Assembly (NCBI GenBank): GCA_035760665.1
Contig: DASTSN010000116.1
Location: 1-45,817, forward strand
DNA length: 45,817 bases
Source of the DNA: DASTSN01 sp035760665
GTDB lineage: Bacteria > Bacteroidota > Bacteroidia > Chitinophagales > Chitinophagaceae
Reading direction: 5' to 3'
The notes below the pieces were generated by a model. That model was not told the origin of the DNA. It made no database searches and saw nothing but the letters and a program-made list of their open reading frames with translations. Position 1 is the stretch's first letter; the number at the start of each line of letters is the position of its first letter. A program made the translations under genes and the position numbers. Below, piece after piece: positions 1-6,465 of this stretch.

Positions 1-308
1 TAATAATATAACAAATATCCACCACCGGCATCCACCGTATATTCTTTGAGTTTATGCGTCAGCGAGCCGTTTGAAATAAAGACATCCGCATTGTGGACAA
101 AACTTTGTTCGAGTATTGAAGGATTGATTTTGGAAAAATAATCCAGGCTGGCCGACAAAATGACGACCGGTGGTTTACCATTTTCAATGGAGGCGTCGAC
201 AACCAGTTTAGGCGCTGATTGATCGAGCCTGAACGTTACATTTTTCTCACAGGAGGAAAAAAAAACAGCCGCAAACAGGATGAGGAAAAATTTAATTTTC
301 ATATTCAT
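1..308 (-). CDS. DUF4249-type lipoprotein, 5' part only (runs off left edge)
   Basis: An open reading frame runs leftward from an ATG at 308 (a second in-frame ATG is at 302) to the window edge, giving about 102 residues without a stop. The N-terminus is a lipoprotein signal: a short charged start, a hydrophobic stretch, then FFSSC as lipobox with Cys at about residue 20. Just after it comes CEKNVTFRLD, then PKLVVDASIENGKPPVVILS and SLDYFSKI. This order matches the start of DUF4249 proteins, outer-membrane-associated lipoproteins of Bacteroidota usually encoded next to a TonB-dependent receptor. The receptor would be outside this window. The function of the family is not established. The family call rests on remembered sequence pattern. 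Confidence 0.75.
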   Translation of the reverse strand, partial: MNMKIKFFLILFAAVFFSSCEKNVTFRLDQSAPKLVVDASIENGKPPVVILSASLDYFSKINPSILEQSFVHNADVFISNGSLTHKLKEYTVDAGGGYLLYY

Positions 309-354
309 CTTATCTAACTGCAGAAACGGCAAAAAGTTTAACGGAAGAAGCTTA

Positions 355-392
355 GCTGAAAAAAACAGCTCCAATCAAAAATTGACCGGAGC
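355..392 (-). terminator. Intrinsic terminator after rpoD
   Basis: On the minus strand an arm at 392-383 pairs with 377-368 (10 pairs, two of them G-U) around a 5-nt loop. A T-rich tract complementary to the A run at 359-365 follows. It lies 35 bases beyond the rpoD stop codon and closes that transcription unit before the DUF4249 gene. Confidence 0.65.
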
Positions 393-426
393 CGCTTAAA
401 ATAATAACCCATCAATTTGCTATTTG

Positions 427-1284
427 TTAGCCTAGGTAGGCTTTCAGTGCATTGCTGTAACGGGCTTTTTGCAAACGTTTAATAGCCCTTTCTTTGATCT
501 GGCGGATACGCTCTTTCGTAAGATCGTATTTCTGGCCAATCTGTTCGATCGTAACACCATTTTCTCCATCCAGGCCGAAGTATGCATTCACAATTTCAGC
601 TTCACGGGGAGAAAGCGATTTCAATACCCGGCGAATTTCGTTGCGCAGCGAATCTTTCATCACATCATCATCCGTATCATCGGCGCCCTCGAGCAAATCG
701 CCCATGGCTACATCTTCTGCTTCGTGAACCGGGGCATCTAATGAAGTGTGGCGTGTATTGCTTTGGAAAATGTTGTTGATTTCTGTTTCACTCATTTCCA
801 GGATATCCGCTAATTCTTCGGTAGACGGTTCCCGCTCATGTTCTTGTTCAAAAGCCATGTAAGCTTTGTTGGCTTTATTATAAGTACCGATTTTATTTTG
901 CGGCAGGCGAACAAGTCTTCCCTGCTCGGCCAAGGCCTGCAGGATGGACTGACGAATCCACCAAACTGCATAAGAAATGAATTTAAACCCTTTGGTTTCG
1001 TCGAAACGCTGAGCAGCTTTAATTAATCCAAGGTTCCCCTCATTGATCAGATCGCTCAGAGAAAGTCCCTGGTGCTGGTATTGCTTGGCCACCGATACTA
1101 CGAAACGCAGGTTGGCCTGAACCAATTTATCCAAAGCCCGCTGATCGCCCATTTTAATGCGTTGGGCAAGTGTGGTCTCCTCTTCGGGAGTGATCATTGA
1201 AATCTTTGAAATTTCCTGCAAATACTTCTCTACGGCCTGGGAATCCCTGTTGGTAATCTGGGTGGCAATTTTAAGCTGCCTCAT
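427..1284 (-). CDS. rpoD: RNA polymerase primary sigma factor, Bacteroidota type
   Basis: A 285-residue sigma-70 protein that directs RNA polymerase to housekeeping promoters. Region 1.2 lies near residues 15-50. Region 2 follows (LRFVVSVAKQYQ, then SDLINEGNLGLIKAAQRFD and FKFISYAVWWIRQSILQALA), with the -10 recognition helix ending near GRLVRLPQNK. Region 3 is around 135-200. Region 4 with the helix-turn-helix is at the C-terminus (VTIEQIGQKYDLTKERIRQI). Region 1.1 and the non-conserved region of proteobacterial RpoD are missing, which is normal for the single short primary sigma factor of this phylum; it recognises TAnnTTTG rather than TATAAT. The ATG at 1284 is preceded by a strong Shine-Dalgarno sequence, rare here (see 1294-1300). 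It is transcribed alone, with a terminator at 355-392. Confidence 0.97.
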   Translation of the reverse strand: MRQLKIATQITNRDSQAVEKYLQEISKISMITPEEETTLAQRIKMGDQRALDKLVQANLRFVVSVAKQYQHQGLSLSDLINEGNLGLIKAAQRFDETKGFKFISYAVWWIRQSILQALAEQGRLVRLPQNKIGTYNKANKAYMAFEQEHEREPSTEELADILEMSETEINNIFQSNTRHTSLDAPVHEAEDVAMGDLLEGADDTDDDVMKDSLRNEIRRVLKSLSPREAEIVNAYFGLDGENGVTIEQIGQKYDLTKERIRQIKERAIKRLQKARYSNALKAYLG

Positions 1285-1293
1285 AAATTATTT

Positions 1294-1300
1294 CTCCTTA
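1294..1300 (-). promoter_or_regulatory. Strong Shine-Dalgarno sequence before rpoD
   Basis: Read on the minus strand the bases are TAAGGAG, followed by a 9-nt spacer (AAATAATTT) and the rpoD ATG. This is an ideal ribosome binding site by general bacterial standards. Other start regions in the window (hsp20, purB, lgt, the methyltransferase at 31429) show only A/T-rich leaders, as is usual for Bacteroidota, so this site stands out. Confidence 0.75.
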
Positions 1301-1401
1301 AAGTTTAAAGAACAACGAATAAATGACAGTCTTTGTTTGCAGAAAGTTGCAAATGGATAGTTAATTACACTAGTATGAATTTCACCGTCCGAGACTATCT
1401 G

Positions 1402-1409
1402 CAAAGGTA
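1402..1409 (-). promoter_or_regulatory. Putative rpoD promoter -7 box
   Basis: The minus strand reads TACCTTTG, a full match to the Bacteroidota -7 consensus TAnnTTTG, 117 bases before the rpoD start. No clean TTTG is found at the usual 19-21-base distance upstream, so the -33 element is weak. The 278-bp gap between rpoD and lgt holds nothing else I can recognise. Confidence 0.45.
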
Positions 1410-1562
1410 ACACAGAAAGACGAAATCTCATAATCGCAAGCACTAAAAAATTACCCACAACCTCCCCGCAACTATGCAGATAAACTGCTGAAACAAGCGT
1501 CTGTTTTGGGTTTCATAAACCTGAAGCCTACCCGATATTTTTTTGCAATGCCCCGATTCCGT

Positions 1563-2852
1563 TTACGCCAGTTTTGCTTTTGCCCGCTTGTCGAGGATGA
1601 TCCAGAGCATTATGCCCGCCAAAACCAGTAAAGTGGAAATCACTTCCGCCTGGGTGGGATGAAATCCTGCTAAATCCAACCGGTTGTTCACCCGTATTTT
1701 TTCAATCAAGAACCTTTCTATACCGTTTAGAATCAAGTAAAAAGCAAATAAAGTCCCAGGAATTTTGAACCGTTTTCGAAACGACCATAAAATGAAAAAG
1801 AGTATCAGGCAGGCGGTTAGCTCGTATAACGGGGTCGGGAAAACGGGCAGCGGAAGCTGGTTGCAGTATTTCCCTTCACAACCGGGTATTGGTACTCCTG
1901 CTTCATTTACATTGTGCGGGTAATTATAGGCAAATAACCAGTTGGGCAGAAAACTAAGTGCTGAAGGTTTGGGAAAATAAGCATGTGGAACTGCCTCCAG
2001 CGACTGATAATGGGTTTCAAAATAAGCGGCATTTAAACGCAACGTACTGTTGAAATTGTCCATTGTTGATACGGCGATCTTTTCATTATCCACGCGAAAT
2101 GCTGCATTGTAAATACCCCAGTCACCATCGCCGGCAACCTGGCAACCAATCCTGCCAATTGCATAGGCCAGCATTAGTGCAGGCGCTGCGGCATCATTCA
2201 GGTGCCAAATGCCTATTTTATGTTTGCGGGCATACCACCAGATAGCAAGGGCTGCACAAATTAAACCACCATAAAATGTAAGGCCTGCCGGTGATAAAAT
2301 GTATTCTGATGGATGCTTTAGAAAATCTCCCCAGTTTTCAAAAATGTCAAAGAGTTTAGCGCCCAATAATCCAAACACCAGAGCCAGGATGGTAATTTCA
2401 CCAACTCGATCGTGCGGCCAAAAACGAATTTTACGTTCCTCCGGTTTGGGAAGTTTCTGGCGGTCTTTTTCCCACCATTTAAAGCCGGCAAAAATCAATC
2501 CCAGTATAATACCTGCAGGCCAGCTCCCCAGCCCTGAAAAAATGAACGCCTGGGGATCGTCTTTAGCAGCACTATTAAGCAAAAACAATCCGAGAATTTT
2601 GTATCCAAATACAAAACCCAGAATAAAATTCAAAATCAGTTCAGCAAAGCTGGCGGGTTTGCCAACCACCACATTCACTTCAGTGGGTTGTAATAAACCC
2701 TGCTTGCTTTTCCTGCGCAATTCAGCGGTTAACACAACCGCTGCCAGTATAAATGACAGGGCCACAAAAAAACCAAAGGAATTGATAACACGCAAAAACT
2801 TCCAGTCCACCCCAAATAAGTCTTTAAATGCGTAATACAGGTTAGGATACAT
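1563..2852 (-). CDS. lgt: Prolipoprotein diacylglyceryl transferase, extended form
   Basis: Inner-membrane enzyme that transfers diacylglycerol from phosphatidylglycerol to the lipobox cysteine of prolipoproteins, the first step of lipoprotein maturation. Several membrane segments are visible. The family signature appears as AYAIGRIGCQVAGDGDWG, preceded by GLTFYGGLICAALAIWWYAR and followed later by PVFPTPLYELTACLILFFILW and GIERFLIEKIRVN. At 429 residues it is much longer than the roughly 260-300 residues common in other phyla. The extra length is in N-terminal membrane segments and a roughly 90-residue insert between the signature and PTPLYE, containing GCEGKYCN. Substrates include the several lipoproteins in this window. 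The ATG at 2852 gives a sensible start. No clear terminator follows. Confidence 0.9.
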   Translation of the reverse strand: MYPNLYYAFKDLFGVDWKFLRVINSFGFFVALSFILAAVVLTAELRRKSKQGLLQPTEVNVVVGKPASFAELILNFILGFVFGYKILGLFLLNSAAKDDPQAFIFSGLGSWPAGIILGLIFAGFKWWEKDRQKLPKPEERKIRFWPHDRVGEITILALVFGLLGAKLFDIFENWGDFLKHPSEYILSPAGLTFYGGLICAALAIWWYARKHKIGIWHLNDAAAPALMLAYAIGRIGCQVAGDGDWGIYNAAFRVDNEKIAVSTMDNFNSTLRLNAAYFETHYQSLEAVPHAYFPKPSALSFLPNWLFAYNYPHNVNEAGVPIPGCEGKYCNQLPLPVFPTPLYELTACLILFFILWSFRKRFKIPGTLFAFYLILNGIERFLIEKIRVNNRLDLAGFHPTQAEVISTLLVLAGIMLWIILDKRAKAKLA

Positions 2853-2940
2853 TAGTTATTAAGTTAGATAGTATAAACTTGATCTAAGAAGGGACGAATA
2901 TACAACTGAATTTGCGAGTATCTGATAGAAGTCGGCAAAA

Positions 2941-2973
2941 GTAAAAAACCTCTTCCGGTAAGAGGAAGAGGTT
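2941..2973 (-). terminator. Intrinsic terminator after the bacilliredoxin gene
   Basis: A perfect 10-bp inverted repeat (2947-2956 with 2964-2973) encloses a 7-nt loop and is followed on the minus strand by a six-T tract (2943-2948 region). It lies 33 bases downstream of the stop at 3006 and separates that gene from lgt. Confidence 0.75.
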
Positions 2974-3005
2974 ACAAAAAAATGAATACTCACTAACGCC
3001 ACACT

Positions 3006-3422
3006 TTAATTGCAATATTCTTCAAAAGCACCAAGAAGGTTGTGGGCAATTAATTGTGCCGGACGGCCTTCGATCTGGTGTCTTTCGATGAAATGTACCA
3101 ACTGACCATCTTTGAACAAAGCAATTGAAGGAGACGACGGCGGATAGGGAAGCAAATGCTGTCGGAGTGTTTTGATAGCTTCAATGTCAAAGCCGGCAAA
3201 ACTGGTTGTCAGGAAATCAGGTTTTTTAGAGGCATTAGCAACGGCCATTAAAACACCGGGACGGGCAGAACCAGCCGAGCAACCACAAACTGAATTAATC
3301 ATAACCAGGGTGGTTCCCTGCTTTTTCAACTGCTCTTCCACGTCCTGTGAAGTCAGTAATTCTGTAAATCCATTATCTGTCAACTCTTCCTTCATGGGAA
3401 GGACTATTTCTTCAGGATACAT
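3006..3422 (-). CDS. BrxA/BrxB-family bacilliredoxin
   Basis: A 138-residue protein of the YphP/YqiW family (bacilliredoxins). In Firmicutes these remove bacillithiol from oxidised protein thiols. The thioredoxin-like fold carries an unusual CGC motif, seen here as NSVCGCSAGSARPG near residue 46, and the typical C-terminal half with GFDIEAIKTLRQHL and YPPSSPSIALFKDGQLVHFIERH. The start MYPEEIV is the usual one for the family. Length is as expected (about 136-145). Whether this organism makes bacillithiol cannot be told from the window; a general disulfide or low-molecular-weight-thiol role is inferred. It is divergent from the small heat-shock gene at 3657, so both may answer to stress. Confidence 0.9.
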   Translation of the reverse strand: MYPEEIVLPMKEELTDNGFTELLTSQDVEEQLKKQGTTLVMINSVCGCSAGSARPGVLMAVANASKKPDFLTTSFAGFDIEAIKTLRQHLLPYPPSSPSIALFKDGQLVHFIERHQIEGRPAQLIAHNLLGAFEEYCN

Positions 3423-3453
3423 ATTAAACTATAAATTTAATTTTAAGAAAACA

Positions 3454-3461
3454 CAAAAATA
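3454..3461 (-). promoter_or_regulatory. Putative bacilliredoxin promoter -7 box
   Basis: The minus strand reads TATTTTTG, fitting TAnnTTTG, 31 bases before the ATG at 3422. There is no TTTG at the standard distance; instead the position of the -33 element is occupied by the palindrome at 3479-3490. Confidence 0.4.
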
Positions 3462-3478
3462 GATAAAAAGGTTGATTA

Positions 3479-3490
3479 CTGTTTAAACAG
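3479..3490. promoter_or_regulatory. 12-bp perfect palindrome in divergent promoter region
   Basis: CTGTTTAAACAG is a perfect palindrome between the bacilliredoxin and small heat-shock genes, 17 bases upstream of the candidate -7 box at 3454-3461. It could be an operator for a dimeric regulator. Palindromes of this length are expected about ten times by chance in a window of this size, so only its position argues for function. Confidence 0.25.
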
Positions 3491-3656
3491 CAATTTTTTT
3501 AGGAAAATTTGTCGCAAAAAATTTCGCATCTCGGAAATTATGGCACTTTTTGTAATGGGCAGTACTCATTCAGTCAGGAATTGAAGGATTGCGGGGCACT
3601 GGTACAGCATTTGACATCTATAAATAAATTTTTATATAACAATTAAACAAAATAAA

Positions 3657-4097
3657 ATGACACTTGTAAAAATAAAAGGTCATCACACGCCACGGCAATT
3701 TTCAAATTTCATGCACGAATTGATAAATGATTTTCCGGCGGGCTACGTTCATGGAGAAACTGGTACCTATAAAAATTCAGTACCCTTAAATATTTTAGAA
3801 AACGAGACAGCGTATTTGATAGAACTGGCAGCACCCGGATATGCAAAAGAGGCATTCAAGATCAGTGTTGACAAACAAATACTCACCATTGCTGTAGAGA
3901 AGGAGGCCGAGGAGCAGCAAGCAGAAAAGTATATCCGTAGAGAATTTGTAAACAGATCTTTTAAACGCTCTTTCACACTGGATGAAAAAATTAATGCTGC
4001 TGAAATAGAAGCAAAATATGTTAATGGCATTTTAACATTAAACCTTCCGAAGAAAGCGGAAGTCAAACCTGAAAAGAAAGAAATTGTAATAAATTAA
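3657..4097 (+). CDS. Small heat-shock protein, Hsp20/alpha-crystallin family
   Basis: A 146-residue ATP-independent holdase chaperone. After a short N-terminal arm comes the alpha-crystallin domain (about residues 40-135): LNILENETAYLIELAAPGY, ISVDKQILTIAVEKE, REFVNRSFKRSFTLDEKINAAEIEAKYVNGILTLNLPKK. The last segment is the conserved GILTLNLPK strand. The C-terminal tail KKEIVIN resembles the I-x-I motif used in oligomer assembly. Length is normal. It stands alone, divergent from the bacilliredoxin, and ends at a good terminator. I see no convincing TAnnTTTG box upstream, so it may use a stress-specific promoter; that is inference from absence. Confidence 0.93.
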   Translation: MTLVKIKGHHTPRQFSNFMHELINDFPAGYVHGETGTYKNSVPLNILENETAYLIELAAPGYAKEAFKISVDKQILTIAVEKEAEEQQAEKYIRREFVNRSFKRSFTLDEKINAAEIEAKYVNGILTLNLPKKAEVKPEKKEIVIN

Positions 4098-4142
4098 CGA
4101 TTCATACAACGATTTTCTCATAAGCAGTTGGTTTTGGTTTAC

Positions 4143-4176
4143 ACCCTGTCGTTTCAACGACGGGGTTTTTTAATTT
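4143..4176 (+). terminator. Intrinsic terminator after hsp20
   Basis: Ten base pairs (4143-4152 with 4157-4166, one G-U) close a 4-nt loop, followed by a T-rich run to about 4176. It lies 45 bases after the stop codon. Confidence 0.8.
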
Positions 4177-4277
4177 TATCATAAAAGAATTGTTTCGCAA
4201 TCGTTTGTCAGAAAATCAATTAGCATAAAATAGAGTAATATTGCAGCCATTTAACACGTTCAAACGACCAATATAAA

Positions 4278-5543
4278 ATGAGAAAGCTGTTCGTTCTGAT
4301 TAGTTTGATGGTGGGGTTAGTTTCTGTTTGCCGGGCGCAGGTACCCTTGCCTATCGATAGCACCGACACTGTGCCTGCCAACCCAGCCGACTCCCTATTA
4401 CGCATCATAAACCTGAATCCTTATTTTAACCAGCATGTCGACTCATTACTCAGTTACCAGTTTCTGATCAACCGGGATCCTTCCAAATATTACTGGTACC
4501 TGAAAAACTCACCCGCCGGACTGAAGATTAATAAAGACAACGGCCTGCTGACTTTCAAGGCGGAAAAATCATACTTCCTGTCGGGAAAGCTGAAATATGA
4601 CAATGAATACAAAGTAACCATTGGTGTGCAAAGCCTTACTGACCCAAGGGACAAAGTGGACACTTCTTTTACACTCGTTTTTTATAACACTGAAATCATT
4701 CCTTCAAAAGTAAAGCCTACTGTAGGCAACACCCTCACCATTGATGAAGGCGATACCGTTTCTTTCAAAATTCAATGTGAAGAAGGAAGTTTCCCAATTG
4801 AGGATATCCTGTTTACCAGCAGCATTCCCATCAAAAACTTCTCGCTGGTAAAAAAATGTGATGATGAATTTCGCTGGTCTCCCGATTTTGATTTTGTAAA
4901 AGACTCAGATCCTGATAAACAAAAAATTGTCACGCTTTCTTTTATTGGCTCCACAAAGTTTAAGGAAAAGGACACCGCCGTGGTAAAAATCATTGTAAAA
5001 GATGCGCTGAATTACCCACTGGCCCTGGAAGATTATAAACTACTGACCAAAAATATCGGTACGTATATTTTACAACTGAAGTACACCTTTCTGCAGTTGG
5101 ATAAGAAACTGAAAAAAAATAAGAAAACCCGTACTACGTTCGACCTGACTGGCGCCACCACAGCGCTGACAGGCACCATCCTGAGTACCTCTGCCAACCA
5201 GGGGGCGCAAAACACCGGTAAAGTGCTGCCCAGTGTTGGTATTTCACTGGTACCTATTAAAGAAGCAGTTGCCCCGGCCAAAATCGTAGACCAGAACCAG
5301 GCGTCCCTGGTGCGCACATCCATCAAACGGCTTGAATATATGCTGAGTGATAATGCGCTTGTGGGAGACCGTGATCCGGATATTGTAAAAAAATCCAATA
5401 AGCTGCGCGATGAATTAAAGCAAATCCAGGTTCAGTTAATTGATATTCCGATGGACTTTACCAACAATATGACGGAAGAAGAACTGAACAAATATTTTAA
5501 TAGTCCTAAAGTGAATAAGAAATACCGGCTGAATAACAAGTAA
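4278..5543 (+). CDS. Secreted protein of unknown function with Ig/cadherin-like repeats
   Basis: A 421-residue protein that I do not recognise as a named family. Residues 1-21 form a signal peptide (hydrophobic LFVLISLMVGLVSV, cleavage after CRAQ). Residues about 35-235 look like two beta-rich repeats of the putative-Ig/cadherin kind: one with PAGLKINKDNGLLTF and VTIGVQSL, a second with NTLTIDEGDTVSFKIQC and RWSPDFDF. From about residue 255 the sequence turns helical and charged (LQLKYTFLQLDKKLKKNKK), interrupted by a Ser/Thr/Ala/Gly-rich stretch near 290-320. No lipobox is seen, so it is probably periplasmic or exported. It converges on the next gene with no gap at all: its TAA ends at 5543 and the neighbour's stop begins at 5544. 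Confidence 0.75.
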   Translation: MRKLFVLISLMVGLVSVCRAQVPLPIDSTDTVPANPADSLLRIINLNPYFNQHVDSLLSYQFLINRDPSKYYWYLKNSPAGLKINKDNGLLTFKAEKSYFLSGKLKYDNEYKVTIGVQSLTDPRDKVDTSFTLVFYNTEIIPSKVKPTVGNTLTIDEGDTVSFKIQCEEGSFPIEDILFTSSIPIKNFSLVKKCDDEFRWSPDFDFVKDSDPDKQKIVTLSFIGSTKFKEKDTAVVKIIVKDALNYPLALEDYKLLTKNIGTYILQLKYTFLQLDKKLKKNKKTRTTFDLTGATTALTGTILSTSANQGAQNTGKVLPSVGISLVPIKEAVAPAKIVDQNQASLVRTSIKRLEYMLSDNALVGDRDPDIVKKSNKLRDELKQIQVQLIDIPMDFTNNMTEEELNKYFNSPKVNKKYRLNNK

Positions 5544-5996
5544 TCATTCGCATCCCTGCCTGCGGCGTGTATCAATGATGTATTGAATTTTCCATCGGCC
5601 ATTTACCCTGACCAGTTGAAAGCTATCAACGCCACAATGGCTGAATTTACCATTGTAATAAAACGTGTAAGGTGTCCAGGCAATTGCAAGGTCGCCATCA
5701 ATTTTCACTGTTTCAAATACGATTCTTTCATCGGCAGCTCCCCTGGCCTGCTTGCCGATAAAATCTAAAAATGCTACCGGGTCTTCCGAAACAACTTTTA
5801 CGGTTCCGTCCTTTGCATTGGCGATGGATTGAAAAATCACACTATCCGAAAAGGTACTTTTCACCAATGCAGCATCGGCATTTTTCATTCCTTCAAACAT
5901 CTGGTTGATAACCATTTTTACGGAATCTTCTGCTGACTGTGCCAGTGCAAGCTGGCTGCAAACTGAAAACGTTAAGAGAATGAAAAAGTATTTCAT
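5544..5996 (-). CDS. NTF2-like (lumazine-binding/SnoaL-like) secreted protein
   Basis: A 150-residue protein with a 19-residue signal peptide (MKYFFILLTFSVCSQLALAQ). The mature part reads as one NTF2-like domain: the helical start EDSVKMVINQMFEGMKNADAALVKSTFSDSV is the classical opening of this fold, and the final strands WTPYTFYYNGKFSHCGVDSFQLV and GRWKIQYIIDTRR match the cone-shaped sheet. Bacteroidota have many such proteins of unknown ligand, often labelled putative lumazine-binding or DUF4440-like. Catalytic function cannot be assigned. It ends flush against the convergent gene ending at 5543, with no room for a terminator between them. Confidence 0.82.
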   Translation of the reverse strand: MKYFFILLTFSVCSQLALAQSAEDSVKMVINQMFEGMKNADAALVKSTFSDSVIFQSIANAKDGTVKVVSEDPVAFLDFIGKQARGAADERIVFETVKIDGDLAIAWTPYTFYYNGKFSHCGVDSFQLVRVNGRWKIQYIIDTRRRQGCE

Positions 5997-6057
5997 ATTA
6001 AAATGTTTTTATGATTTTCCGGCAACGGTCTTGCATCTAAAAATAAAATTGTTCATT

Positions 6058-6393
6058 ATGAAATCAGCAAAAATTTTACAAGCGGCATTGCTGGTGACAG
6101 CAGTGGTGTTCATGACCAGTTGCAGCTCGTCCCGTTATTATGCGGCTTACCCGCCACCCCCGCCACGGGCTTCTTTTTCATTAATTATTAATCCCTTCCC
6201 GGGTATTGTGGTGAGCCGGTATCACGACGGACGCTATTATTACCGCGATCGTTGGGGGCACACGTATTGGCGGGGTTATGATAACCGGTATTATTTAGAC
6301 AGAGCTTACCTGGGCCGGGCCCGTTACGATAAGCGGGAATATCACGAGTGGAAAAATTTTGGCCGAAGGGCGAATGGGCACCTCCACCATTAG
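6058..6393 (+). CDS. Small Tyr/Arg-rich lipoprotein, hypothetical
   Basis: A 111-residue protein starting at the ATG at 6058; an upstream in-frame ATG at 5905 would lie inside the divergent neighbour and is unlikely. The signal sequence ends in FMTSC, a lipobox with Cys near residue 21, so the product is probably membrane-anchored. The mature part begins SSSRYY and a run of prolines, then is dominated by Tyr, Arg, Gly and His (RYHDGRYYYRDRWGHTYWRG, then YLGRARYDKREYHEW), a composition common in small envelope proteins of this phylum. No function can be inferred. It shares a bidirectional terminator with the next gene. The 61-bp gap to the divergent gene at 5996 must contain both promoters. 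Confidence 0.78.
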   Translation: MKSAKILQAALLVTAVVFMTSCSSSRYYAAYPPPPPRASFSLIINPFPGIVVSRYHDGRYYYRDRWGHTYWRGYDNRYYLDRAYLGRARYDKREYHEWKNFGRRANGHLHH

Positions 6394-6413
6394 CGGTTGT
6401 TGATTTAAAATAA

Positions 6414-6445
6414 AAAATCCTGCAATTCATTTTTTGCAGGATTTT
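6414..6445. terminator. Bidirectional terminator
   Basis: A perfect 12-bp inverted repeat (6414-6425 with 6434-6445, 8-nt loop) lies between convergent genes ending at 6393 and 6466. A-rich and T-rich flanks on both sides allow it to work in both directions. Confidence 0.85.
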
Positions 6446-6465
6446 ATTTCCAAAAAAAATTAGCC

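Noticed and set aside
2936..2943. TACTTTTG on the minus strand upstream of lgt
   Set aside because: It fits TAnnTTTG, but its upstream element would fall inside the bacilliredoxin terminator hairpin and it is 83 bases from the lgt start. Not strong enough to list as a promoter.
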